64,000 nucleotides of DNA from Neolentinus lepideus HHB14362 ss-1 (taxonomy: Eukaryota; Basidiomycota; Agaricomycetes; Gloeophyllales; Gloeophyllaceae): positions 662,204-726,203 of the forward strand of contig KV425552.1 of assembly GCA_001632425.1 (NCBI GenBank). The letters run 5' to 3'. The notes under the pieces are model-generated. The model was not told where the DNA came from. It saw only the letters and a list, made by a program, of their open reading frames with translations, and made no database searches. Below are positions 12,007 to 24,527 of the stretch, piece by piece. Every line of letters starts with the position of its first letter. Position 1 is the first letter of the stretch. Both the position numbers and the translations under genes were made by a program.

Positions 12007-13268
12007 ATGTCTCCCCTACCAGTACTCTGTAAGGGAATATGGTAGAGGGGGCGTATGTACGTAACTGACTACGTGATCTGGTCTCAGCATTTTCAGAGCA
12101 TTATTTCGCCCCTTTGGGTCCGGACTGGCCAGTAAGCATCTTTTTCCAGTACACTCGATCAGTGCCTATGATAACATCGGTGAAAATAATAGCCTGTGAT
12201 GGCTGAGGGTGCGGTTTTCTTCGCAACTCACAGAGGAGATTTGTACATAGCAGACTCCGGGACGAAGGTATGAGAATGCACCAATTGTTTACTCCCTATC
12301 TGATCCATTTACGTAACACCAGATGGTCAAAGTTATACGGGAGACGGTGAAGAGGCAGGACAAGTGGTTTAGTAAGGTGCACTCGATAGGAACGTTATCA
12401 TCTTTGACGCTAAAAGTCTTTCAGAAATTCGTTGGCTTGGCTTTTTGCCTGTCTCTCTACCCCCACGACAATATTTCGCAGATCTTGTTCGTCAGCTCCA
12501 TGTCGAGCGGGATTACTGCCATCTCTCAGCCATTCTACTCTGATGGGAATGTGCGCAAGTACATAGCGGCGCATCCTCACGTCGACAAGCTGTCATTGGT
12601 GAGATGCATATTTCTTCTCGAAGTCTTGTCTTGAGCTCACGACTCGTTACTGCGCTTGTACACTAGCTTCATGATGCTGCTTCCGGTCTCGCATATGCGC
12701 ACGAATTTGGACTCACTCACGGGAATATCAAACCTGTAAGTGCCCCGCAAATCGATATCATCAATGAATCCAACTCCTTTCACAGGAGAATTTCTTAGTC
12801 GACGACAAGGGCCACGTACGCGTGAGCGACTTCCAGGTGGATGTGATCCTCCGTCGACACGAAGATCATACCACGGGCCGTATTGCTATTCCATCCAGCT
12901 GGATGTATAAGCCTAAGGAAGAACTGCAACCCTTAGAGCCAGACCATCTCCCCTTGCAGGCCAGCAAAGCCGGAGATGTAGCTTCTTTTGGCTACACCCC
13001 CTACGAGGTGAGCTGTGCCCATAATTATGATGACACTCTTCCTTACGATTAGCAGGTTCTTGCGGGACGTTCTCCATTTACGGTTACCCGTCGAGGCATG
13101 CTACGTCGATTGCGCAGCACGAATCAAAAGGAAGTCATACGTAGAATGACGAATGGTTCAGACGAAATGTGGGACCTCCTGACGAGCTGCTGGAATAGCA
13201 GACCGCAAGATCGCCCGACGATGGCGGGGGTGAGGGAAAGGCTTCAAGAAATTCGGCTTCGACAATAA
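12007..13268 (+). CDS. TKL-type pseudokinase 2
   Basis: Eight exons: 12007-12028, 12088-12131, 12193-12267, 12323-12376, 12425-12598, 12667-12735, 12786-13007 and 13056-13268; 873 nt, 290 residues. The 48-nt intron 12377-12424 is in frame and stop-free, so it could be retained, but the same junction is spliced in the paralogue at 13.4-14.6 kb. A lysine in beta-3 (MVKVI) and the C-lobe SCWNSRPQDRPTMAGV are present. The catalytic loop is HGNIKPEN (141-148) and the metal-binding motif is DFQ (161-163), so this is a predicted pseudokinase. Exons of 174 and 69 nt match the paralogue exactly. The first two small exons are the least certain part. It is tail-to-tail with the next gene, 137 bp apart. 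Confidence 0.65.
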
Positions 13269-13405
13269 GTATATTTTCGCCTTCAGATCATATACCCGTC
13301 ACATGATACCATTTTTGTCGATTACTTCTTGGCTGAGACTTCATGCGCAAATTTCGGTCTAAATCATCAGTATCATCATACAATGGAATAGTCAATCAAT
13401 TGTCA

Positions 13406-14591
13406 TTAGAATCCAGGATGAGCAAATAACTGCTGGGACAAGATACAGCTCAACCATCTATGAACGACAGAAGCATTAGGTCTGTCTTTGGGATTCGTTG
13501 CCCAGCAGCTCTCGATAATTTCCCATATACTGTCGTCCATCTGGCCTTCAGAACGATGGGGCCGCGCCCCGCCAATGACTGCAAATATGACTGCGCTGTC
13601 TTGTCGTATATGATGAAAGGGAATTTGTCCAGTGAAGACTTCCAATATTGTCATGCCGAATGCATAGATGTCGCTCCGAGATGTGAACGGGATTTCTATG
13701 CTTTCGTCGAGAAGCACTTCGGGAGCGGTCCATCTGCAAACACCTCCTGTCGATATGCGAGTGAAGTCTGCCTCGGACAGGACATAACATAGACCAGTGT
13801 CGCTGAGTCTCGGTGTACCCTGCTGGTCAATAAGGATATTGCACTTCACATAACTTCATTAGTCTCGTCTTCAATGCCAATGAGCATAACATACCGCGCG
13901 AAGGTCGCCATGCACTACATCATTTGAGTGCAAATACTGAAGTCCTGCGGATACTTCAATAAGCTAGTACGTATTGAGGTTGTGCATATTTATTCTGTAT
14001 GAGATACAGTCATACCAGTTGCACTCGATCTACGTCGGGGTGTCTTGATAGATATTGCAATATATTCCCATTTTCGCAAAACGGTATCACTAGTCCAGGG
14101 AAAGGACCAAAGTTCCAGCATAACCCATAGCACTGTAGGACATTCCGGTGATTCATGCTAATCCATTGTTTAACGACTCCTCTGATCAACTGGGTGAGTT
14201 ATCAGCTTCTTGTTGTCCCGCCGACAATCCTCATACCTTCATATAACACTCGAGTTTCGATTTTCCGCCGCAGAAGCCGCGTAAGACCTTCACCGCAACC
14301 TACAGGTAAGATCAGTACTCATGATGTCGACACAGAACTGTGTTACTTACAGGTTCATTCTTACTGCGCCTTATACATTTCCAGACATCAGAAAATTCAC
14401 CCATTCCGTAACAGAATGGCGACTGGGTTTTGACATCTTCAGATACATCCCACTGCAATGGTTATATGGACATCAGGATAATTTCTATACGTGAGACACT
14501 AGGATGCGAATGTATAGCTCACAGTGGTCTCTGTATTACTCTCTGCTCGATCGAACGTTAGCTTGCGCAAACTTTGGCACTCGAGTGGCAT
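13406..14591 (-). CDS. TKL-type protein kinase, catalytically plausible
   Basis: Six exons: 14591-14523, 14452-14351, 14299-14237, 14189-14016, 13963-13895 and 13843-13406; 915 nt, 304 residues, all junctions phase 0. Visible: glycine loop YGMGEFSDVW (38-47), VAVKVL with K61, HGDLRACN (154-161) with the catalytic Asp kept, DTG in place of DFG (174-176), CRWTAPEV activation segment end, SDIYAFGMTILEV, and the ESCWATNPKDRPN closing motif. This is the compact single-domain TKL kinase layout expanded in Agaricomycetes; substrates are unknown. The two pseudokinases on the + strand share its exon lengths, so the three are paralogues. Confidence 0.85.
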
Positions 14592-15242
14592 ACTCGAAAG
14601 GGCGAGACGAGAGGGGATTCCGGTCAGTCCACACTAGTAGTGCCGGGTTATATACTCATGAGCACAGCACAGTGACACGTTCCACCCGTTCGTTGCTGAT
14701 TGTTGCTGAGCGCTGAGCAGATACTACCAATGTCTGCACTCTCCCTTAACAGACTACAGGCAGTACAAACGCTTCTATCAGAAAGGTCTTTGTGACATCG
14801 CCACTAATTAAAAATCGCTGTGAGAATTGACAGCATTTGTCTGCTTTTGCTATAGCTACATAATGCACGTGATCTTTGAGCAGTTAGGCACTCGAATAAG
14901 GTTCCGATAAGTATAGCTAGCACAGCAGAAGGCGCTAGCTGAACCATTGGCAAGCTATGTTCATGGCAACTGAACAATGAAAGATGAGGAAGAGTCAGCC
15001 CACGGTCCCAGACTATATAGTGCAACATGTACAGCACTTTACAGATATCAAAGTTCAAGAGGTAAGTTGGTGAAAACAAGGCAAGATACGACATAGTCGC
15101 AACCAAGTACTTACTGGCAGTAGCGCCACGGAATATGACGGACAAATATGGACAAATACACATCTATTGGGCAATATATTGTGCGGCCCGCTTTGTATTC
15201 CAGTGATCCCTTTCATTGTGGCAAGCTCGATATTGCTCTAGG
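14592..15242. other. intergenic, no feature seen
   Basis: About 650 bp upstream of the TKL kinase. No supported coding or repeat feature. Confidence 0.35.
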
Positions 15243-15531
15243 ATGTCTGACGACCCGATCGGTTCGGTATGCTCCATCACGTTCTTAGCTTGTTTCGAGG
15301 TCTTTGCCGGTATATGCCAGGACTTTGCCTTGTTACGTACGTTTTATAGGAACAAGATTCTTTGCTGCGCACCAAAATCGCATCTCAGGTCATAGCTGTA
15401 CTAACTGCATAACGTGTCCCTGCTTTGACCGTGATGAAGAGCGATCCGATACCCAGGGCCAGGATGAGAGAGAGCGTCTCTTAGTGCACGAGGAGCCATC
15501 GCCGCAAGTCCCTATGAAGGCTACAGGCTAG
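15243..15531 (+). CDS. possible small hydrophilic protein (45 aa)
   Basis: Three exons, 15243-15266, 15350-15388 and 15457-15531, join in phase 0 (MSDDPIGS / EQDSLLRTKIASQ / GQDERERLLVHEEP…), giving a charged 45-residue product with stop TAG. The second intron contains a CTAAC branch-like site. The alternative is one uninterrupted frame that reads a Cys-rich stretch (…CTNCITCPCFDRDEERSD) instead of the second intron. No family recognised. Confidence 0.3.
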
Positions 15532-15997
15532 GGGCAGTCCCTGGTGGACCAGAGTCGATGCGGTGTTGAGGTACGGCCTTATGAACTCTTGGTCTCTTTT
15601 CTCAAGAATGTTGCAGGGTGTGTTGACACACAACTGTTCCTGGATGTATAACTTTTGAGCCCCCCTACTTGTAATATCGCTCAGGACCTCGGGCTGTTGT
15701 CACGATTATAGTTGGCTTTCCTCAATTATCTATTATCATGGAGGAACAGATTCCATTTATGTCTGAAGTTGCATCACGCCAAGAATAATTACATCTCCCT
15801 GAGACCTGGAGAAATGATATGGGTGATTAATAGTGCCACGGTAAGCTATATCGCACGTCTGTAATACAAGCGATGGGTGACATGATAATATCAGACTAAG
15901 CTTCAATACCAAGAAACCAGAAAGGACCTGCAATGTCCAGAATACAGGATATCACCATCTATAACTTAGGGTACAGGATTGCCCTAGCTGCCGAGGA
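15532..15997. other. intergenic, no feature seen
   Basis: About 470 bp up to the 3' end of KRE6, with no supported feature. Confidence 0.35.
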
Positions 15998-18341
15998 TCA
16001 ACACTGCTGCCACATTTTCACATAGTCGCTGTGAGAGGTCAGAATCAGCGTTCTCCGATCAGTGAGAATTCGACGATTAACACGTACACAACCAGAGCCC
16101 GACTGAAATCGTCTTCAGGCCAAGTGGCCGCCCATTTGTCCTGCGCTTCTGCGAATTGTTGCATGGCATCTGGACCAGGCATCAGCAGCTAATAAGACAC
16201 TCCCGCACTGTAAGTGATACATACTAGTGGCACCGTTAATCCAAGGCTTGTCGCCGACATTGTCAGCGAACCATCCATTCGTGCCCCCCACGGCGACATC
16301 CATAATAAGATAGAACGCTGTTGATGTCAATAAGTCCTCAGTCATGCATTCGTACTCTGTCATTGAGACTTACGCATGTCGAATGGGGCAGACTTCGAGC
16401 CATAGACCCAGGGATTTTCCAAGACAATTTGCTCCGAGCCGTTGGTAACAACAGGCGGGAAGTCGCCTCGCTCAAAGAAAGGAACGTTGAAGTTGACCTC
16501 GAGCATCGCGTGGAGACGAGTGTCAACATAGGCGCGACTAGATCAGGTCTCTGTCAGCCTCGATCACCCGAGATCAGATTAGACGGACATGAATTTATCG
16601 TCCCACTCCACGGCATAGGTGTGGAAGTCATCTGCGAAGCTGGAGCGGCGCTCCGTCCACCACCCGGTCGTGCGCCATACTTCATTAATCCAGGTCAATG
16701 GACCCCAGTTCAAGGACCCGCGGACGTAGTTGCTTCCTCTTCAATCAGTCGTCAGTACACGGCCTAGTGTCGCATAAAGGAGAAGACGTACTGTTCAGCA
16801 TAGGACAGGCCGTTTCCACGTGACTCCATAATATCAATCTCGCCTAGCACGCAAATCAGCGAAGGTTTTCACATATAATCGAAGCCACGTACCGCTCAAG
16901 GGCCAAGGACCGTAGGTATCATTCACGGGTAACATCCATAGGGCAGGCCACAGCTACAGAATGCCGGTCAGGATGCGTTGTGAATTTTCCGAATAAGGTC
17001 TTACCCAGTCGCCAATAGGATTCTTAGCCCTGATTTCCACACGCCCATAGCGGATACTACGACTCTTCTTAGTGTTGATGCGAGCTGACATGACAGGGTT
17101 GATAACAGCTGCCGCTGTTATGTTCGACACAGCCCCACAGCTGGAAGTCTAATACCCGTATTGTCAGTTCTCTGCAGAGATTGTTGAACAACCAAACTTA
17201 CGTCGTTGTAGGTGGCCGTCGTGCATCCGGTGATGTTGTACGTGTAACCATTCATGATCGCGTCCCTGCCAATGACATCGGACGTCAGGGTCGGCAGTAT
17301 GTATAAGTATCCATCTCGCAGGAAAGTGTTGTTTGAAGAGTCGGTGGTCATTTCGAACTCGTCATTTCTGCGAAACGATGGTCAGATAGATACAAGGTCA
17401 TGAAATCGAATTTGCGACTAACCCGAATCCTCCCATGGTGACTTCATAATCCCAGATGTCGGTGTTCAAGCTGTCGCCATTGAAGTCGTCGTCAAGGATC
17501 AGACAGAGATTGCCAGTCAACATGTTCACACTCTTGGCGGCGAACCAAACCCGTACAACAGATGCACCGATACCGATCAAGGCGACAGCGTATGTAAGCA
17601 AGTATGCTATCCTACATATCGTAGGTAAGTACACGCCATTGGACCGCAGGGGTTTACTACTTACCGAGACAAGGGATCCTTCTTCTCAAGCCAAGGCTTG
17701 TGAATTTCTCCAGTCAACATGGTGGACCTTGCTCTCTTGGGAGCAGCCAACTTGGTGGCCATTAGCGATGACAACTGCCCCTGATGAGTGTTGTAAATGG
17801 TCACAGGACGTGTCGGTGGACTGGCAAAAGATTTCCTCATAGCCGTGTTGGTGGTGCCACTTGTAGAAGGCCGGCTGCCGATCACAGTGGTCCTCCCTTG
17901 CATATCAATAAATGAATTGCTCCTCGAACTAGGCGTCGGAATAGGGAAGTGACCGACGACAGAGTTTACATCATAGGCGAGGGATGGCAAGACGGCCACT
18001 TCTTCGCCTTCACTGAGGGCTGAGAAGTTGCTCACTGAGGCTGGTGGCGAAAACGGATTGACGTTCGAATGAGAGCTGCTAGGGACTGATGCATGACCAT
18101 CGGAGGAGATGGCTTGGCTGCGGCTCTTGTGTACAGACGCTGTACTCGGAGGGGAGTCAGGATTCAGAGGTGATGTCGAGGAGCGCTTGGCATTTGGAGA
18201 GCTGGAGATCCGGCGAACGACTGTGGCCTCCTCTGCAGTCACGTTGATATCCGCCTGAGTTGCATTGGGGTCTGTAAAAAAGAGTGGCTTGGGTGGCTTC
18301 AGAGGATTGGCACGATTCTGACCCGCTGTTGGAGTAGTCAT
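15998..18341 (-). CDS. KRE6: beta-1,6-glucan synthesis protein Kre6/Skn1 (GH16, type II membrane)
   Basis: Eleven exons: 18341-17665, 17611-17423, 17367-17202, 17148-17005, 16953-16893, 16843-16792, 16738-16589, 16537-16374, 16317-16225, 16169-16088 and 16028-15998; 1809 nt, 602 residues. A Ser/Pro-rich cytosolic N-terminus of about 225 residues precedes one membrane segment (YLLTYAVALIGIGASVV, about 229-245), then a lumenal SKN1/GH16 domain with DDDFNGDSL, the catalytic motif EIDIME (414-419), MDVAVGGTNGWF and the closing DYVKMWQQC. Kre6/Skn1 act in the ER/Golgi and at the cell surface in beta-1,6-glucan assembly. One donor (16588, GTCCGT) is atypical but needed for frame. N-linked sites occur in the lumenal part (NIT, NDT). 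Confidence 0.93.
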
Positions 18342-21300
18342 TGTGGCGCCGAAGGAAATGAATGGAGAGGGCCCTAGTATTGCGACCTGGTAGATGCAGG
18401 GGAAGAAGTGAAAGACCGAGCAAAGCTGCCTGCGAGGACCACATGTCAGTACTTGGCTTAAGTACTGCAGAGGTCCTCACCTTCATAGAATTCCCATCAC
18501 CAGGTTGAAGACTCTGACAGGAAGGGACCTGGCCTCGCCTAACATGGATTCTTGGTGGCGATAATGTTCTTGGACAGATGTTCACAGCTGCCATAAGATT
18601 CGCGGGTCCGAGGATCGAGTTCCAATGTGCCTATGATTGTTCTGTTCCCGGTTCGCTGTGCTCAGGCACGACCTGAAACAACCTGATTATTCATTACGAG
18701 CGGCATGGGACATCTGGGCGTCAATGGAGGTGGACGGCGCACTCGCGGCCGTCAGCACAAAAAATAGCTCATTCAAGAGAGTCCCAGATCAGATGATAGC
18801 TGCGGATAATTGGATCCTCAAAGGCACTGATAAGAACAGCGTTCCTTGCGAGGAGCTACGTAGGGACGAAAATCTTGTAGCTCAGGGTCAGGAATGTGCC
18901 GTCGGTCGAGGTTGGGATCATATTGCATACCATACCTAGATACTCCGGACCATGTTTTGTCCCCGCTAGATCCACATTGCATGCATCCTGATGCGGTGCT
19001 TGAAGGGGTTTGTGCCTCTCAAGGTAGAGCGCCCCGCCATTGAATCTTTACCGTTATGCTGGATGTTCCAATTTTGCGGAATCAGGTGATCTTTCCCATC
19101 AGACTCGTCGAAAATCTGTTAGGCCATTGCTCTGGAGTACATAGGCCAAGTCTCGAGATTAATGAATGCATGAATCAAATAGGGATCCTCGAGCAGCAAA
19201 TCCAGGTTGCGGGAGCAAATGTTGGTAAGTACGGTACAGCCACTTCATCCCCCGATCGAAAATCTCAAATTTCAAATTCGGGACCACCTGTCGGAGGCAA
19301 CACATATGGAGGGCATGAGATATGCTATTGTCTGTGCAGAGAGAAATTCACGGCGGGAATATTCGAGAGGAGTGGCATTCTGGGCCAATGCTGTAGCCGT
19401 CACTCCTGCGTGATGCGTCCCGTTTTGGTGACCTCTCCCTAAATATTGAGAAGCTTATTAAATGATATTCTGTTCAGCTCTTGGTGTCTGCCAACGGACA
19501 GCTGCCAGTAGTGTCGAGCTGCTGCACTGGGATAACTGGCCTAAAAATTGCTATATCGGATATTACACCGGAGCCATTTTGGGTCCCAAAAATGCTATAT
19601 CCCGACAAACATGTATAGTAGTTGCCCGGGTCCTGCCGGACAGTCCCGAGTCGCACGTCCGGAATTTCGAACTCTCAGATTTCCTGTGCTCGGCTGGACG
19701 CATGCACCGACCAATTGATTCGACACTTCATGAACATTGCATGAACTTCGAGGATTGTGCTCCTTGCAGATGGTAGTATGTACGTCAGGCGGCACTGAAT
19801 TGACGAGTTCAAGTTATCTCACAGGATGACACAGCTCCACTGGATCGCATCAGTTTTAGTGTGTTCTGCGGCTTCAAGAGGCATAGCGGGTACAAGTTAA
19901 AGCTCGTTTTGACTCTCTCTTTCTCTCACAGCAATACACTCTTGGCCGCTTCCAGTACTCTTCACCGGCTTGAGAAAGTTCCGCGGCAAGGCACCTCAAC
20001 CAGCGCACCTCATATGGCTCGCGCACCTCTCTTTTGTACACACGCTGATCCCGCCTTGGTGGTTCCGCCGTGGAGCTGATAGGTTCGACCCAGTACTTAC
20101 TCCATCGTCTCGCCATTTACTGTGGCTTGTCGCATCTTGGCCGTCATACTGACCTCGATGCGCATGGTTGCTGCATAATTCAGGTGATATTCACTGGATC
20201 TCCCTTTTTTGTGGGTTTCTCGTCTAAGCCCTTGTGCACTGCCAATAAAAGATGTCGAGCTATTAACTGCACCGCCGAGAATACCACAACATATGGAGAA
20301 GTGTTGGCTCTTCGACGACCTCTGTGCCGTCCCGTTCCCTCGATGTCGAGGAGTTGTTGCATCCTGCATTGAAACCGAACTTCGTAAGTATCCCTTGGCA
20401 GAAAACCCCCTCATGACTAACTGCATATTCTTTCAACGGTGCATATCGGTGCGTGCGTCACGAGAAACCGATGCGTCACTGCTTGAACGCAGCTGTGTCT
20501 ACGTATGTGAAGCATGGGATTTTTGTTTGTCAGAGCATTGTGCCGTGAGTCCAGACCCCCACTACGGGCGAGAGCATACGAAAGACTACTAATTAGATAA
20601 GTGGGTGTTCTTTGGCTATCCTGGTAGCACATATCGCCGTGAGATCTTACCGGTAACGTCTGCTTGATGACTCAGGGTCCAGACACAGATCAATGGCTGA
20701 AATGCAGGCTATCTGGTATATATCTATTAAATTGCAATCCCATTGTCGGGATGGGGGTCTATAGATCGACTGTTGTTCTGACGATTGCTCTCAACCGCTG
20801 CTTATGAAGTTGAGCAATGGCAGGCTTTTCGACCGGTTGTTTTACCGCCATAGGTGTCATTCTTGGCCCCCAGAACAACTAATGCGGAGGTTCGGTACGT
20901 CAATTCTTGGTAAAGAGTGCGTTTCGACCGGCTAATACTTGTGCGGTACCTGACAGCATATGGAATCTCCTCCGTGGCTGATAACACAAGAATGCGCGTA
21001 CATCATTGCGCTTGAACGATTGACCGCGCTGAATCGACGAGGTACTCTTCCTGCGATGTGCGCCAATTATCTACGCTTCTTCCAAATGCCAAGATGGATA
21101 TACGTCATCGTGCTTCTCATAAATGACACTGACTTTGATTCCGGGTCAAAGCACGTCATTTGTGGCATATGGGTCTTCGTATCCTGGGTTCGACTCAGAG
21201 GCCTACGATGTTCACTTTAAAACTTCAGTGAACTTCTTGTTTGTGCCTACAATCAGAAATGCATCCTCTGTTCCGATACCGTGAATTGCAGCCCTTATCT

Positions 21301-22020
21301 CAACGTCTGGTGCCAAATCTGCCGGTGTGAGGCTGCCCACGATTGACGAATTCTTCTTAATCGCCGTCGGTCAGAGGGCCTTCAGACATATTCTAAGTGG
21401 GATTGTCCGAGCCCTAGGCCAAGCCAAAACTGGTCGCGACGATGCTGAGTGGAGAGTCCTGGTCTATTTTTGTATCTCCGGATGCTCACCCTGCAGCATA
21501 CGGCTCCTTCCCTTCATCCTGGAGCCTGTCGGTTATACGCTGTTCGGATGACGATGACAGGGCACCCTCATGACATCGGACAAGAAGATTCCAATTCTCC
21601 ACATCTTGGCATCTAGTTAATACTGACTTCTTTGATCATTAGTGGCATGACTCGGAACCGTGACGAAGTGCGGTAGAGCAGTAATTCTGTCTGATACTAT
21701 AGGAAATTCTTGATCTCGGTCGTTCGCTCTTACCAGAAAGCGAGTTGGATGCTTTCTGATAGCGATAAACGTGAGACTGTTCGCTACAGCCTCTAGAGCA
21801 AGTCTCGAGTCTCGAACTTGGGACTTTGCATCTCAGCGGGAAACATGAAAATGATGCTACCCGTGTGGCGGCTCCGTCATGCTAACAGCTACAATTTACA
21901 AATGGCCTAAAGGGACAGATCTGTTCGATGAGCAGTTGATCTCGGGGTTCATCAGGAAAACGGCAATCTGTCTTACGGCCGGGACTTGGCTTAACCGGTC
22001 TGAGGAGTTCTTATTGTCGT
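18342..22020. other. gene-poor stretch
   Basis: About 3.7 kb with only short, mutually overlapping ORFs lacking splice logic or recognisable domains. Two similar motifs (AAAATTGCTATATC near 19543 and AAAATGCTATATC near 19588) sit about 45 bp apart. I see no intact gene. Confidence 0.35.
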
Positions 22021-23107
22021 CTTTTTTCTTTTTCTTTTTTTTTTTTGAGGAACGGTATAACGCCGGGGCAGTTAGACTGCGCTATCCCCCCCGGCGTTCA
22101 TTGAGTTGTGGTGGTATAGAAAACCAAGTGAATAATCCAGTGTGAATTGAGTCCTCCGGGGGAAATGCTTTATGCACGCCGTGGCACTACGTCGCGGGAG
22201 TGTGGGGCTCCAAAATACCATCCTTGCTATATGACGGTTGTCTGCGTCTGCGGCCGTGTTCTGGTAAATTGATACCCACTAAAACCCCCGAATAGGTATT
22301 CAGTCGTCTAGTAAGAATTTCTCATCCTTAAGAGTCTTGCTCCAGGTCCGTAAGACTACCTTCCGTGAAAGGGCCTGCTTTCCAAATTTATGGTGTGTTA
22401 GGGCCTGGTCGAGCTTCAGATGGTCATTTATAGTGTGGGACCACCTGTTTCTGATTTCTTTCGCACTATGATGTGCCAGATGGACCTCCATATTCGGCTG
22501 TCAGTTGGCATGAAATTGCAATATCCAAGTACTGCATGTCGGGTCATATCCAGATTGGTTAGAGTGGTCAGTCTGATTTTCGGCTTACGCAGTTCAGAGA
22601 GTCCTTGATAAGCAAGGGCCTGCGTGATTTCGGAGAGTCCGGCTCCGGTGAGATCCCATTTCTTGGGGATTGAGAGATCTAATTGTGTTTCGATGGTCTT
22701 GTTCGCCCCCAGGGAGGCAAGTTGGTCTGCCTGAGTGTTGCCGTATAGTTCAGCATGTCCTTTTATCCACTTGAAGGTTGTTGGGGCGCTGCGCACCCTG
22801 AGTGAGGCTATCAGAGGGCGCCAAAGCTGGCTATTACTGACCCGATATAACCTTTGTCTTCCCAGTCGCGATAGTCGCCCGCAAGTGCATTGATCACAAG
22901 CTTCGAGTCCGTTTCAAAGTGCAACGGGACAAAGTCGTCAACTGCTTTGACGAGCGAGAGTACAGCGGCAATTTCGCCATCGTTATTTGATTTACTGTAA
23001 GCCAAGTCCGGCTCTCTCTTAAAGCTATAAAAAGTGTTGTAAGACCGCCGTAAGATGATTGTCCCTTCTGCTGATGTTCTTCGAGTCTGTTTAATTTCGG
23101 TACTCAA
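22021..23107 (-). mobile_element. decayed non-LTR retrotransposon (LINE) 3' end with RNase H-like remnant and poly(A)
   Basis: Read on the minus strand: RNase H-like fragments at 23107-22811 (SNNDGEIAAVLSLV…HFETDSKLVINAL) and, after a frame change, 22796-22428 (FKWIKGHAELYGNTQADQLA), then a further fragment to 22300. Next comes a 10-bp stem hairpin (AACGCCGGGG at 22059-22068 against CCCCGGCGTT at 22089-22098), then an A-tract at 22046-22021. The order RNase H, 3' region, poly(A) is that of a 5'-truncated LINE. Frameshifts and stops show it is dead. No reverse transcriptase part is seen upstream. Confidence 0.7.
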
Positions 23108-24527
23108 ATAACTTAACTGTGTTCGTTCCTGGATTGCGGCAGCGACGTGAACAGTCAGGAATAGCGCTGGTGCAGTGGCATGGTGGGAAAATTGTTCGTT
23201 TACTCGTGAACTGATTAATGCCCTTAAGGCGGCAGTCTTCTGTATGACTTTGCATCGCAGGAGTTCTTACGGTCTCGCAAACCCACGCTCGGTAGATGTG
23301 GTGGGCAGCATATGCTAAAACTGGATAACAAGGCTTTGATAGAACGCCTATCACCTGTCTCGGTGAAAGGCTGACTAGTATGCTACCGATGCATTACTAC
23401 GCTGTCCGTTTGGCGCAAACCAAAAACCGAGATCGGAGCTGCTTTTTATTGTCACTGGAGGAGATGGCGATGCAGTACTTGTTTATTCTTGGTCCAGCGA
23501 TGAACAGATTTTTGACAGCGACACATCGCCCAACCTATTCCTCCGAAGTTCGCAACCGAGTCCGCTCATGCGCCACGCTGTCGTCTTTCCGTCGCCTCAG
23601 GAACAATGCCTCATGCAATCATACACGTCGAGGCACCACCGTCTATTCTCCGGCAGCAGATCTGCGTACCTCTTTCCAGTCTATGGTCATACTCGATTTG
23701 CAAGCGCCCTCTAATCAATCTGAAACGAAGGAAGCAATGATCCCCGGCCGTGACTGCGCTTTGCATGCGGTGAGGCCTGTCCGGTCAGACGCAATGGCGT
23801 TTGACATATACTACCATCGGGTAGAGATGCGAGTCGTCATCCTCAAGATAGCCGGTGAGACTCAGAGCCGGCCATTGTTGATATAGTTTCGCATTCGTCC
23901 AGCGAGTGGGCGAAGATCGACTGCATTGGATCAGCAAAATTTTCGATACACAGATGCGGGACCATTTTCTACAGGACAATCACCGACTCAGGGCATTGTA
24001 ATTAAGCGCTCTTTCATAAGACTCGGGGCCGTCGGGACACAACCCTGCCACGCATCTTCTCAAGCTTGCCAATCCGCCGCCTGTTCCCGTGTGTGCCCAG
24101 TTCTGTCCCCTCTTCCGCCGGCAGAATGTTACTGAATTAGGCCTGTCTTGTATTCTGCCCTGAATTGACCTCCGAAGCATTGTAGTGTCAATCGATCCTA
24201 CGTGCCAGCCTCCTGGAGGTGCCTTGTTTCCCCAGGCGTATGGTGTTCAGATGAAGCTCTCTCCAAACTGATTGTTACTGAATCTAGAACAGGACGGTCC
24301 CAAAATGTCTCCGTTGGAGCTTATCGAACTCGACACCCTGCCCCTCAACTGGCGCCGTATATAACCTTTCACTTGGCTCTGTAGTCGATCGGTCCGCTGT
24401 GTGCACCTCGATTCCATCTCTTCTCTTCTCCTTCCACCCGTCTGCTGGCCCCAGCCAGTGGACTCCGACACTTGGTCCACCTGAAGACAACAGAATTCAG
24501 TGATCACAAGCTATACCCAGCGGCGAC
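23108..24527. other. intergenic, promoter side of the GT2 gene
   Basis: About 1.4 kb. A TATATAA at 24358 is the only feature I can support; the rest shows no coding signal. Confidence 0.35.
24358..24364 (+). promoter_or_regulatory. TATA box of the GT2 gene
   Basis: TATATAA 164 bp upstream of the ATG at 24528, in correct orientation. Confidence 0.45.

Noticed and set aside
16170..16224. CTTATTAG as acceptor for KRE6 intron 9
   Set aside because: It breaks frame; CTGGTCCAG at 16170 restores NAMQQFAEAQDKW and the closing DYVKMW.
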